Shown here: piece after piece, positions 53,801 to 62,337 of the stretch | Position numbering within the stretch: the first letter of the stretch is position 1 | How the letters are laid out: every line of letters starts with the position of its first letter | Source of the DNA: Arcicella gelida | GTDB taxonomy: Bacteria > Bacteroidota > Bacteroidia > Cytophagales > Spirosomataceae | Direction: 5' to 3' | Assembly: GCF_034931025.1 (NCBI RefSeq) | Contig: NZ_JAYGIL010000031.1 | Coordinates: forward strand, 1-64,000 | DNA length: 64,000 bases | Notes under the pieces: generated by a model | Told to the model about the DNA's origin: nothing | Seen by the model: only the letters and a program-made list of their open reading frames with translations | The model's database searches: none | Made by a program: the position numbers and the translations under genes

Positions 53801-54145
53801 TACGCCCGTACTCCAACCTCCTTTTTTGATGCCTGCTTTTTCGGAAATATCTTCAAATTTGAAAGCAGATTTTTCTGTACTTCCCAAATTCAAATACAAT
53901 TTATCGGCTACTTGGTTTCCTGTAAAATACACGTCCGTCAAACCATCATTATTAATATCGCCAACGGCAACACCGCCACCGTTATAGACATAATAATAAT
54001 CAATCAGATTGAAGGAATCATTTTCAATGACAGTATTCTGAAAAGAAATGCCCGTTTCTGTCGAAGGCATTACTGTAAATAACTTTTCTTTTTCAGGTTG
54101 ACAAGCACAAAAAAACAAGAGGAAAAGTACCGTTAATCTCTTCAT
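50837..54145 (-). CDS. FG-GAP/VCBS and ASPIC-UnbV (CRTAC1-like) lipoprotein
   Basis: 1102 residues with a lipoprotein signal (LTVLFLLFFCACQPE, lipobox before Cys15 or so). It is built from many FG-GAP/VCBS blades with calcium-type D-x-N-x-D-G-x-x-D loops: VAVGDINNDGLTDVYFTGNQ, MADVNGDGLLDIYVCKSGN, FDFDKDNDLDLFFITS, ADFNNDGKFDLMSVDML and more. Near the middle is an ASPIC/UnbV segment (KVKLQGTAQNTFGLGSDVTL). Two consecutive propellers are likely. In Bacteroidota such proteins sit next to susCD and are thought to be surface glycan-binding or adhesion proteins. It is 111 bp downstream of susD. Confidence 0.92.
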   Translation of the reverse strand: MKRLTVLFLLFFCACQPEKEKLFTVMPSTETGISFQNTVIENDSFNLIDYYYVYNGGGVAVGDINNDGLTDVYFTGNQVADKLYLNLGSTEKSAFKFEDISEKAGIKKGGWSTGVTMADVNGDGLLDIYVCKSGNYPSFQRANQLYINHSSGGKISFIESAKEYGLADTTFSNQAAFFDFDKDNDLDLFFITSTNSTRNPNALIAPISDGSGLSADKLFQNNGNGTFSDISRKAGILHDGMSLGLSIADVNEDGWEDIFVGNDFLSNDLLYLNNHDGTFTESAKEVFGHHSQFSMGSDVADFNNDGKFDLMSVDMLPADNEQRKKMAGPANYVQYEQSLALGYHPQFMRNMLHLNVGKTPDGKVHFSEIAQLAGVHSTDWSWSPLFADFDNDGKKDLFISNGYLRDITDLDFVSYNTEMAQASTSKKEVDDLMKKGALKMNTLKKVNYLFRNNGDLTFKDISNDAFGDLPSLSNGAAYADFDNDGDLDLVVNNINQEAFLLKNNTPTKAFLKVKLQGTAQNTFGLGSDVTLFQQGKLQKIHQSVTKGFQSSSDFLVHFGLGENPTIDSVQVLWSDGKTQVLRNVKANQTLLADYKNAKKQSIINTLKTTLFSDESNFMKGFVHQEEPYMDYNQETLLMHKLSQQGPKMASGDVNGDGLEDFFVGGSYLHEGKLFIQKPNGKFQQTALTKENQEKNEEDVGVLFFDADSDKDLDLYIVSGSNEYFDGSEYYQDRLYLNNGKGSFTQAKNHLPNIGHSGSCVIANDFDHDGDLDIFRGGRLNPLQYPKAGESYLLSNEGGYFKDITDNSAPNLRTIGMVTSAIWADVDHDSWEDLIVVGECMPITLFQNKQGELVETNTFPASNGLWNCIKAADFDKDGDIDFVVGNLGTNNRYHFSKQEPLTIYGADYDNNGRWDAIPSYFLKGVEYPIPSRDELVRQIPFFKAKYNTYALYAKATMNDVLSEEQRKAAMITKVFLQESIYLENLGNNNFKFKTLPNAVQWSVCQDILIEDFDVDGNLDMILIGNDYGVEPVAGRYDASYGTVLKGNGKGNFEVLALEKTGFFTDGDCKSIISIRNSSTKKSVIVSRNNATLKVLSFDNKNLR

Positions 54146-54201
54146 AGAATTGGTTCAAATTAAAACAGAGGTTGAGTAAATATCTCGTCTTCAAAAAACA
54201 A

Positions 54202-54232
54202 AACATTCCAAATCTTGAAGATTTGGAATGTT
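54202..54232 (-). terminator. Perfect 15-bp palindrome behind susD
   Basis: AACATTCCAAATCTT (54202-54216) and its exact complement (54218-54232) leave a single-base loop. In the minus direction it is followed by TTTGTTTTTT, so it can terminate the susC-susD transcript 25 bp after the susD stop. Confidence 0.85.
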
Positions 54233-54256
54233 AAAACTATTATTTTCAATCAAAAA

Positions 54257-55840
54257 CTATTGCCATTCAGGATTTTGCTTCACATTTGGATTTCCTTGAA
54301 TTTCAATCAATGGAATCGGCAATACATAATCTTTGGCTTTTACAGTTCTTCCTACTTTATAAGTATCAGAATAGCGTTTGATGTAAGCACCAAGATAATC
54401 TGGATTTCCGCCAAATTTACTTTTACGACGAAGTTCTGGATAACCTACTTGTTCAAAAGCAAATTCATGAATAATTTCATCAACAATCGCATCTCTCAAA
54501 GCCGATTGCGAAAGTCCTTTCAAAGGTTCTAAACCCGCTCTTTCACGCAATTTGTTAATACTGGCAAAAGCATCGCCTTGCCCGCTTTCATTACAAGCTT
54601 CCGAATGACCGAGTAAAACATCGGCAAAGCGTAAATAAATGGTATTTCTTTCAGCATTTGTATAAGAAGAAATATTTAATTCCACCAATTTTCCTGACCA
54701 TGCTTTACTGAAAATTAGCTCAGAAGGATTGTTAGGATTTGCATTCGGGTCAACTAAACCACCAAAACGAGAAAGATTATAATCTGCTTTTTCGCTCCAT
54801 TTTACCATTGGAAACTCTCCTTTTGAATTTTTAGCAGTACGTCCTGTTGGATACGATTCTATAAAAGTTGCGTCAATTCTTTTGTCGTTACTTTTATAAG
54901 ACATTCTGAAATCTTTCGTCGCACTTAACCAACTCCAACCAGCACCGCCCAAATCACTTGGAAAATCCTCTGGATTAAAGTGTGCAGAGTGATTCGTATA
55001 TTCTGCTGAATTTGCTTTGGCAGAAGCTTGTCCTTCAAAGATTCTTTCCCCTTGATTTTTATGACTTATATCAAAATTATTGCCAAAATCTGCATAAAGT
55101 GAAAGCCCACTGTTATTGATAATATCTTCAGAAGTAGCTTTTGCTTCTGCCCATTTTTGTCCCCATAATTGAGCCTTCATCAACAAAGTTTTTGCCGCCC
55201 ATTTGGTTGCTCTACCAGCATCTGCACCTGTATAAGAAGCAGGTAAAACACTGGCTGCTGCACTACAGTCTGCATAGATTTGCTCAAGTACTTTTTGTTT
55301 TCCACCGTCATTACTTGGCAAATCGTTGTAGCTCTGGGTTGAAGTAATTTTCAAAGGCGGATTGTCAAAATATCTTACTAATTCATAATAATAAAACCCT
55401 CTTAAAAACTGTGCTTCTGCTTTGATACGTTTTAATTTATCTGCATTGGCGGCATCTTGGATTTTATCTGCCGTTTCGATAATATTATTCGCACGGTCGA
55501 TTGAACGATAACACTGTTGCCAATAAGCGTTGATGTAGTCATCAGAAGCACTGATATTTCCTAAATTATATTGCAATGGACCTTTCTCCCAACCAACTTG
55601 ATAACCGACCAAACATTCAAACACATAACGATTGTAAAAGTGATTGAACCAATCGCCATTACCCATCGTAAGGTCATCATAAACAGCATTTACGCCTAAT
55701 TCAAGCTCTTTAGCTGATTGATAAAAAGTACTTGGGTTAATAAAATCTGGATTTTCTTTCAAATCCGAACATCCCGTTGCCGACAGTATCATCGCTGAAG
55801 CAAGTATGGATTTTGTATTTTTTATGATGAAATTTCTCAT
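54257..55840 (-). CDS. susD: SusD/RagB-family surface glycan-binding lipoprotein
   Basis: 527 residues. The N-terminus has a lipoprotein signal with Cys in LSATGCSDLKENPDF. SusD features: LELGVNAVYDDLTMGNGDWF, a TPR-like helical core (AEAQFLRGFYYYELVRYFDN is the classic SusD segment), ATKWAAKTLLMKAQLWGQKW, a conserved LRFADVLLGHSEACNE, and a C-terminal YVLPIPLIEIQGNPNVKQNP. It caps the SusC transporter and binds the glycan. It follows susC by 52 bp on the same strand. Confidence 0.96.
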   Translation of the reverse strand: MRNFIIKNTKSILASAMILSATGCSDLKENPDFINPSTFYQSAKELELGVNAVYDDLTMGNGDWFNHFYNRYVFECLVGYQVGWEKGPLQYNLGNISASDDYINAYWQQCYRSIDRANNIIETADKIQDAANADKLKRIKAEAQFLRGFYYYELVRYFDNPPLKITSTQSYNDLPSNDGGKQKVLEQIYADCSAAASVLPASYTGADAGRATKWAAKTLLMKAQLWGQKWAEAKATSEDIINNSGLSLYADFGNNFDISHKNQGERIFEGQASAKANSAEYTNHSAHFNPEDFPSDLGGAGWSWLSATKDFRMSYKSNDKRIDATFIESYPTGRTAKNSKGEFPMVKWSEKADYNLSRFGGLVDPNANPNNPSELIFSKAWSGKLVELNISSYTNAERNTIYLRFADVLLGHSEACNESGQGDAFASINKLRERAGLEPLKGLSQSALRDAIVDEIIHEFAFEQVGYPELRRKSKFGGNPDYLGAYIKRYSDTYKVGRTVKAKDYVLPIPLIEIQGNPNVKQNPEWQ

Positions 55841-55892
55841 TTCTGTATTGCTAAAATTTTAATTTACAGTAAAATTCAATTTTGACAAAAGC

Positions 55893-58800
55893 TTAAAATC
55901 CAAGATTCAAACCGAACGTAATTGTTCTTGCTCTTGGATAAGCGTCATAGTCATCTCCACGATTCAAATTACTTTGTCCGCCATTGTTTACTTCTGGGTC
56001 AAAACCTTTGTATTTGGTAATTAAGAATAAATTTTGTCCGCTAACCGATACTCTTGCCGAACGAATAAATTTGTTGTTTACTGGAATTCTGTATCCCAAC
56101 GAAATATTTTGCAGACGAATGAAAGAACCATCTTGAATAAAGAATGAAGACTTACGGAATGAAATAAAGTCTCTTCTTCCGTCAATTACTGGACGAGTAC
56201 CATTTTGGTTTTCTGAACTCCAAGAATCAGTTAGGATATTAGTTAATTGATTGATTTTCTGAACACCATCACCAATTTCTGACTGTTGAAGGTTACGAAT
56301 TTGGTTACCTTGAACACCTCTGAAAAATACGCCTAAATCAAAGTTTTTGTATTTAAAAGAAGTATTCATACCCCACACAAATTTTGGATTTGGATTACCT
56401 ATAATTTTGTAGTCATCAGAAGTATATGCTCCATCATTGTTTACGTCAGTGTATTTTGGATAACCTGCTTTGGCTGAGTAACTCGCTCCTTCTGCATCCG
56501 TTTTGAATAAACCTGCGTATTCGTAACCACGCCAAACACCAATTGGATTGCCAGCTTCTACCCAACTTCCATCAATACCTAAGTGACCACTTGGGCTGCT
56601 TGCAAAGTATGGCGTACTTTTTCCTAAATCAGCAATTTCGTTTCTTACAAATGAAATATTTCCACCAATATCCCATTTAAAATCTCCTTTGTCGATGGCT
56701 TTGTAATTGGCTTCAAAGTCAACTCCTTTATTGGTCAATGAACCAGAATTCAACAAAACTGTGCTGAAACCTGTACTTTGTGCGATAGAAACGTAGAGTA
56801 ATAAATCAGAAGTTTTAGTATTGTACCAGTCAACGGCTAAGTCTAAACGATTATTCAATAATCGAGTATTCAAACCAATATTCAACATCGCTGTTGATTC
56901 CCATTTCAAGTCTGGATTCGCAATATTGTTTGCACCATAACCAGCAGCCAATTGTCCACCAAAAATATAATTGAAAGGCACTAAACCAGAAACAGATTGA
57001 TAAGGAGGAATATTTGAATTACCAGTAATACCATAACTTGCACGAAGTTTTAGGTCATTGATGACTTCCGAAATTTTTGAATTTTTGAAAAATTCTTCGT
57101 TAGCAATTTTCCAACCAATCGCTGCCGAAGGGAAAGTTGCCCATTTATTATTCGGACCAAATTTTGAAGAACCATCTCTACGAACCGTAATAGTCAATAA
57201 ATACTTGTCTAAAGCAGAGTAATTTACTCTTCCGATAAAAGATTCTAAATTCCATTCTTGTCTTCCTGAGTATGGTGTTTGTGGTTTTGCTCCATTTTGT
57301 AAATTCATTGAATTGACATCATCTGAAGGCAAACCCCAAGAAGAAGCGGCATCATATTGGTTTACTTCGTGTTGATTGGTATAACCAGCCGTTACGTCAA
57401 GATTATGTCCTTTGCTCAAAGTTTTGGTATAAGTCAATAAATTTTCGTTCAATAAATTCGTAAGATTACGATTGAATTTATCTAGCTCACGACCATTCTG
57501 ACGACCCAAACGAGTAAAACTATTATAGAATGATTTACGATTAGCATTCACCACATCAACCCCGATACTTGTCTTGAATTTCAAACCTTCGAGGATGTTG
57601 AACGTTACCCCAGAAGTACCAAAAATACGGTTAGTTACATCTTTGTCATAACCTTGTTTCGCTTCTGCTACTGGATTAATGCTAAAACGACCATCATAAC
57701 TTGGGTAATTATAATTACCATTTTGGTCATAAATAGAAACAGTTGGATCTAAACCAAGTGCGGTAATAATCAAACCACCAGGGCCACCTCTATCGGTTGG
57801 CACATTACTTGATTCCATGTGGCTGTACGACCAGCTATTGCTTAAAGTAGCTTTTCCACCCAAGAAATCATTATCTAAATTCATACGAAATCCATAACGT
57901 TTGAAATCTGTACTAATCACAACACCCTGATTATCAAGAATATTTCCACTAAAAGCATATCGCATTCCTTTTGTTCCACCTGCAAATGTCAATTGATGAC
58001 TTTGGATATTTCCTTGACGAGTAACAGCATCCAACCAGTTTGTACCTGCACCAGCCGCACTAATTTGAGCGGTGCTATAACGACCAGCTCCACCTTGGCT
58101 TACTTCCAATTTATTGATATATTTCATGTAGTCGTCCGCACGCATTACTTCAATTTTTCTGGCAATATCTTGCATTGAATATGAAGCATCGTAAGTCAAA
58201 CGACCTTCCCCTTCTTTACCACGTTTTGTCGTAATCATCACTACTCCATTTGCTCCTCTTGAACCATAAATAGAAGTACCCGAAGCATCTTTCAATACTT
58301 CAATTGATTCAATATCATTCGGATTTAGCATCGCCAAAGCATTTGAGGGCTGTCTGTTACCGCCAGTTCCGAGTGCATTATTATCTGGGTAAATTGGTAA
58401 TCCATCAATTACGTACAAAGGTTCTGAACCACTCAAAATTGAGTTCGGTCCTCTCACTCGCACCGAAAGCCCACCACCCGGAGCAGCCGAAGCTTGCGAT
58501 ACTTGTACCCCCGCTACTCTACCTTGCAAAGCTTGATCTAATGAAGAAACTGGAAATTCCTTAATCACCTCTCCTTTGATACTCGAAACCGAAGCCGTTA
58601 AATCACTCTTTTTCACTTGTCCATAACCTACAACCACTACTTCTTCTAAGGCTTGTACATCTACGGAGAGTTCTACATTTACATTAGTTTTATTGCCTAT
58701 CGCAACTTCTTGAGATTTGAAACCCACAAAGCTAAATACCAATACCGCATTGGCAGGAACATCAATTTTGTAAGTACCGTCTAATGCCGTTGTAGTACCT

Positions 58801-58964
58801 CTTTTAGACTGTTTTTCAAAAATACTTACTCCTGCAAGCGTTTCATTATTGCTTCCTGTTACTTTTCCAGTAACCGACCTTTGGGCAAAGGTCGAAAACC
58901 CTGTGACAGCTAAAAGAATAAAACCATAAGCTATTCTTCTGCTTTTTTGTAATAATTGCTTCAT
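55893..58964 (-). CDS. susC: SusC/RagA-family TonB-linked outer-membrane transporter
   Basis: 1023 residues. A signal peptide (FILLAVTGFSTFAQ) is followed by a carboxypeptidase-regulatory-like domain (VTGKVTGSNNETLAGVSIFE, ALDGTYKIDVPANAVLVFSF) and a TonB box region VVVGYGQVKKSDLTASVSS. The plug domain has LQGRVAGVQVSQASAAPGGG and LYVIDGLPI, and the rest is a 22-strand barrel ending in ARTITFGLNLGF with the terminal phenylalanine needed for assembly. It imports oligosaccharides with SusD. It heads the minus-strand glycan operon susC-susD-FG-GAP-GH2-DUF5107. Confidence 0.97.
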   Translation of the reverse strand: MKQLLQKSRRIAYGFILLAVTGFSTFAQRSVTGKVTGSNNETLAGVSIFEKQSKRGTTTALDGTYKIDVPANAVLVFSFVGFKSQEVAIGNKTNVNVELSVDVQALEEVVVVGYGQVKKSDLTASVSSIKGEVIKEFPVSSLDQALQGRVAGVQVSQASAAPGGGLSVRVRGPNSILSGSEPLYVIDGLPIYPDNNALGTGGNRQPSNALAMLNPNDIESIEVLKDASGTSIYGSRGANGVVMITTKRGKEGEGRLTYDASYSMQDIARKIEVMRADDYMKYINKLEVSQGGAGRYSTAQISAAGAGTNWLDAVTRQGNIQSHQLTFAGGTKGMRYAFSGNILDNQGVVISTDFKRYGFRMNLDNDFLGGKATLSNSWSYSHMESSNVPTDRGGPGGLIITALGLDPTVSIYDQNGNYNYPSYDGRFSINPVAEAKQGYDKDVTNRIFGTSGVTFNILEGLKFKTSIGVDVVNANRKSFYNSFTRLGRQNGRELDKFNRNLTNLLNENLLTYTKTLSKGHNLDVTAGYTNQHEVNQYDAASSWGLPSDDVNSMNLQNGAKPQTPYSGRQEWNLESFIGRVNYSALDKYLLTITVRRDGSSKFGPNNKWATFPSAAIGWKIANEEFFKNSKISEVINDLKLRASYGITGNSNIPPYQSVSGLVPFNYIFGGQLAAGYGANNIANPDLKWESTAMLNIGLNTRLLNNRLDLAVDWYNTKTSDLLLYVSIAQSTGFSTVLLNSGSLTNKGVDFEANYKAIDKGDFKWDIGGNISFVRNEIADLGKSTPYFASSPSGHLGIDGSWVEAGNPIGVWRGYEYAGLFKTDAEGASYSAKAGYPKYTDVNNDGAYTSDDYKIIGNPNPKFVWGMNTSFKYKNFDLGVFFRGVQGNQIRNLQQSEIGDGVQKINQLTNILTDSWSSENQNGTRPVIDGRRDFISFRKSSFFIQDGSFIRLQNISLGYRIPVNNKFIRSARVSVSGQNLFLITKYKGFDPEVNNGGQSNLNRGDDYDAYPRARTITFGLNLGF

Positions 58965-59334
58965 ATACAGTTTTATAATAGTTAAATGTTAATTAGAATA
59001 TTATCGAAATAGTAAAATAAAATATTGAAATATTATAAATTTTACCTTGCAAAATTGATTGAAGTAGAGAAGCAAAACAATGGATATTTATTCAAAAGAA
59101 TGGATGATATTATTGTTTGTCATATTATTTTTCTAAGTAATTTTATCGTTTTTCAAACAAGTCGAAATAACACAGAAAGTACTTACTACTCTAAAAAAAC
59201 AGACATTTTTGTATTTTATCAAGATTAAACTCAATTCACGACCTACATTTCGCTAAAAGAATATAATAATTTCTGTTACTTGATGATAGATAATTAACTT
59301 ATACGATTTTTGGGGAAGCAAAACATAGAGACAT
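58965..59334. other. Spacer ahead of susC
   Basis: About 370 bp of A/T-rich sequence. It must hold the susC promoter, but I could not place a clear TAnnTTTG box. An open frame at 59025-59228 looks like chance. No repeat or RNA gene recognised. Confidence 0.45.
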
Positions 59335-59369
59335 AAAAAAAACGACTTTGATTGCTCAAAGTCGTTTTT
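59335..59369 (-). terminator. Terminator after the low-complexity-tailed receptor gene
   Basis: AAAAACGACTTTG and CAAAGTCGTTTTT pair perfectly around ATTGCT, flanked by A and T runs. It lies 24 bp beyond the stop of the minus-strand gene. Confidence 0.9.
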
Positions 59370-59392
59370 GTATTCTTTAAAAAAATTTTGGC

Positions 59393-61972
59393 TTATCTCG
59401 GACGACCGCCACCTGCTGCTGGAGTAGCCGCTGGTTGTTGTTGCTGTCCGCCACCGCCATTATCTCCACCGTCTTTCAAGTCATCGTTATTAACAGATTT
59501 CTTTCTTTTCTTCGGTGCATCAAAAGTCATTTTTCCAATACGGTAACTGAAGTTAATTTTAAAGTTCATGTTACGTAAAGTATTGGTACTTGTTTGCGAA
59601 ATCGTTGATGATTCAATGCTGTTATTAATTTTGAATCCACCAGGCGTAAAGAAGTTTTCAGCACCTAAACCAATACTTCCTTTTTTGTTTAAGAAATCTT
59701 TCTTCACACTGAAACTATAGATTCCAAAACCACCTTGGCTACCTTGTAATTGTACTTGGCGACCACGGTAGAACGAGAATACTTGTAAACCCCAGCCTTT
59801 TGTAAGATTATAACTACCAAACATTCTGAAACTTGCTACCCAACCTTCATTTTTAGCGTTTAAAAGTGGGTTCGGGTTATTATTGTTCAACTTAGCGTAA
59901 TATACATCTGTTCCTCCACCTAATTGGAATTTATTTGAGATATTAACATTTCCGAATAAATTCATTCCATAAGCATCTTCATTACCGATGTTTTGGTAAG
60001 TAGTCAAAAGGAATGGTCTTCCTTGTCCATCTACTTCATTTGTACGAATACTTTGGATAGAACCCGTTGTATTACGCATAAACAATGCAGTAGTCAAGAA
60101 TGTATTTTTGAAAAACGTATTAACCGTAAATTCATAATTGTTGGTAAACTCTGGCGATAAGTTAGGGTTACCTTCTGTAACATTTGAAGGGTTAGAAGCA
60201 TTACGGTTCGGGTTCAAGAATTGTAATGATGGTCTTTGAATACGACGATTATAAGCCAATTTCAAAGTAGTTCCACCTTTCAAACTTTTAGAAACATTGA
60301 CACTTGGCACGAATGTTCCATAACTTGGAATATTAATGTCAGTTTTAGTACCACCTTCAGCTGTTTGAACTGCGTTAATGGTTGTGTATTCGTAACGTCC
60401 ACCTGCTTTGAAGCTATATTTTTTCTTCGTCGTTAAAGTATAAGAAAAATATGATGCTGCAATATTTTGGTCATAATCTAATGAACCACTATTTCCAATC
60501 TGAGTAAAATTACTGTTTACTTGTCTGAAAATTCCTTTTCCACCAAATTCAATCATTTGTGTTTTACCGATTGGTGATTGATAGTCAGCTTGTACAGTAG
60601 CTTCTTGATTATAGCTTGGATTGATGTTTGTAATACGACTCAAAGAATCTGGTACGCCACGAATGATGTTTGTAAAATTATTTTTACGGTCGTTACGGCT
60701 GTATTGAGCTGACAAACTGAATTCTTGCTGTGGTTTTGCAAAAAGGTGAGTATAGTCAACATTCAAATCTACTGTTCCAGAGTTGTCTTTTGTTTCTACA
60801 TCACGAATAGAAGAAGTACTTGTGCCATCAGCTCTCTTGATAACAGTAGAAAGAGCATCTTGAAAAGTATTTTGATTTCTTGCACCATAACGAGCAGATG
60901 CTGTAATCGAATTCGTTTTGTTGATGTCCCAATCCCAACCTAATTGATATGAGCCAAACAAACCATTGTTTCTAGTCGCTGCACTTTGTGTAGTACTTGT
61001 TCCATTCAATGCACCATTGGTTTTTGATAATTGTTCGTTCACAAAATCACCATTTACATTGTAAGTAGCACGACCAAAACCACCTAGTGAAAAACCCATA
61101 TTGCCTTTTCGGTAGTTTCCGTTCAACGACATATTTCCACCACGAATACCAACGCTGCTATCAAAATTCAAGGTTAAACCTTGTAAAGTATTCTTTTTGG
61201 TAATGATATTAATAATCCCTGAAGAACCTTCTGCATCGTATTTAGCAGAAGGAGAAGTAATAACTTCAACCGACTTAATCATATCTGAAGGAATTTGTTT
61301 CAAAGCATCTGCCACGCTACTTGCTACAATCGTTGAAGGTTTGTTGTTAATTAAAACCCTAACGTTTTGGCTACCACGAAGCGTAACGTTTCCGTCTAAA
61401 TCTACCGATAATGAAGGTACTTTTCTTAAAACGTCTGTAGCATCGCCCCCTTTGTTAGTTCCATCTTTTTCAGCATTGTAAACCATTCTGTCAACTTTGT
61501 CTTCAATTAAAGAGCGTTGTCCTTCTACGGTAACTTCCTGTAAGACCTCACTTTTTTGACTTAATTTAATCACGCCTAAATCAATGTCATCGTTTTTGTT
61601 GACAATCTTCACATCTATTCTCTTAGATTGATAACCCAAGAAAGTAATCGCTAGTACGTAATCGCCAGTGGCTACTTTTACTAAGGTAAATTTACCTTTA
61701 TCATCGCACACTGTTCCGTCAACTGGTTTGTTGGTTGCTTTTACAATTAATGCTATACTAGCAAACTCAACGGCTTTAGTTGCTGCTGAATCTATAATAT
61801 AACCAGTAATTTTTGCCGAGCCTTTTGGTGCTGCCTGAGCTGTGCCTGGAAGCGCTGTAGCCTCTTTCGGACGTCCACCACCCATTCCGCCCATTCCACC
61901 ACCTGGAAACTGAGCAAAAAGATTAGCACCGATAAGACTGATTAACGTTAAGGATAATAATAATTTTTTCAT
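59393..61972 (-). CDS. Outer-membrane beta-barrel receptor with Gly/Gln-rich ends
   Basis: 859 residues with signal peptide (MKKLLLSLTLISLIGANLFA). Right after it comes a glycine-rich stretch FPGGGMGGMGGGRPKE, then a carboxypeptidase-regulatory-like domain (SAKITGYIIDSAATKAVEFA) and a plug domain (KVPSLSVDLDGNVTLRGSQN). A TonB-dependent-type barrel follows (ISPSAKYDAEGSSGIINIIT-like plug end, NYEFTVNTFFKNTFLTTALF). The last barrel strand seems to be MNFKINFSYRIGKMTFD. It is followed by about 40 charged and low-complexity residues (KKRKKSVNNDDLKDGGD, QQQQPAATPAAGGG). Substrate unknown. The gene is monocistronic. Confidence 0.9.
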   Translation of the reverse strand: MKKLLLSLTLISLIGANLFAQFPGGGMGGMGGGRPKEATALPGTAQAAPKGSAKITGYIIDSAATKAVEFASIALIVKATNKPVDGTVCDDKGKFTLVKVATGDYVLAITFLGYQSKRIDVKIVNKNDDIDLGVIKLSQKSEVLQEVTVEGQRSLIEDKVDRMVYNAEKDGTNKGGDATDVLRKVPSLSVDLDGNVTLRGSQNVRVLINNKPSTIVASSVADALKQIPSDMIKSVEVITSPSAKYDAEGSSGIINIITKKNTLQGLTLNFDSSVGIRGGNMSLNGNYRKGNMGFSLGGFGRATYNVNGDFVNEQLSKTNGALNGTSTTQSAATRNNGLFGSYQLGWDWDINKTNSITASARYGARNQNTFQDALSTVIKRADGTSTSSIRDVETKDNSGTVDLNVDYTHLFAKPQQEFSLSAQYSRNDRKNNFTNIIRGVPDSLSRITNINPSYNQEATVQADYQSPIGKTQMIEFGGKGIFRQVNSNFTQIGNSGSLDYDQNIAASYFSYTLTTKKKYSFKAGGRYEYTTINAVQTAEGGTKTDINIPSYGTFVPSVNVSKSLKGGTTLKLAYNRRIQRPSLQFLNPNRNASNPSNVTEGNPNLSPEFTNNYEFTVNTFFKNTFLTTALFMRNTTGSIQSIRTNEVDGQGRPFLLTTYQNIGNEDAYGMNLFGNVNISNKFQLGGGTDVYYAKLNNNNPNPLLNAKNEGWVASFRMFGSYNLTKGWGLQVFSFYRGRQVQLQGSQGGFGIYSFSVKKDFLNKKGSIGLGAENFFTPGGFKINNSIESSTISQTSTNTLRNMNFKINFSYRIGKMTFDAPKKRKKSVNNDDLKDGGDNGGGGQQQQPAATPAAGGGRPR

Positions 61973-62337
61973 AAATATAATTTTATAATGTTCGCTCTTT
62001 TTCTGTAACTAGAAACAAAGTTGGGGTAAATAGTTTATTGTATAAATTAAAAAAGTACAAATGGATTGATTTTGAGATAAAAGGAAAAGCAGGAAAATCA
62101 AGCATTAGACAAGGTTACAACACAAAAATGGCATAGTCGTCTCTTAGATTATGACTATTTTCGACCAAATACAGAAGTGTGTCGGTGAATGACAATTATT
62201 TTAGGACTCAATTTTAAGAAGTCCTAAATTGTGCTTTTTTTGAAGTGAAGGCAAGCCAAATTGATGCTAAATTAGCCTATTTTCTCACCTTCTTTATGTG
62301 GTATTTTATAGTAGATTGAGCGTTACACTCAACAAAA
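61973..62337. other. Spacer between the receptor gene and ypdA
   Basis: A/T-rich, no reading frame found. Contains one hairpin-like inverted repeat, TTAGGACT (about 62201-62208) with AGTCCTAA (62220-62227), and a smaller one (TTGAG/CTCAA near 62316-62332) directly after ypdA that could end its transcript weakly. Confidence 0.5.

Noticed and set aside
59025..59228. Plus-strand 67-residue frame upstream of susC
   Set aside because: No similarity, A/T-driven composition, no promoter or terminator of its own.
59352..59546. Proline- and cysteine-rich plus-strand frame
   Set aside because: It is the complement of the Gly/Gln-rich tail of the receptor gene and overlaps its terminator.
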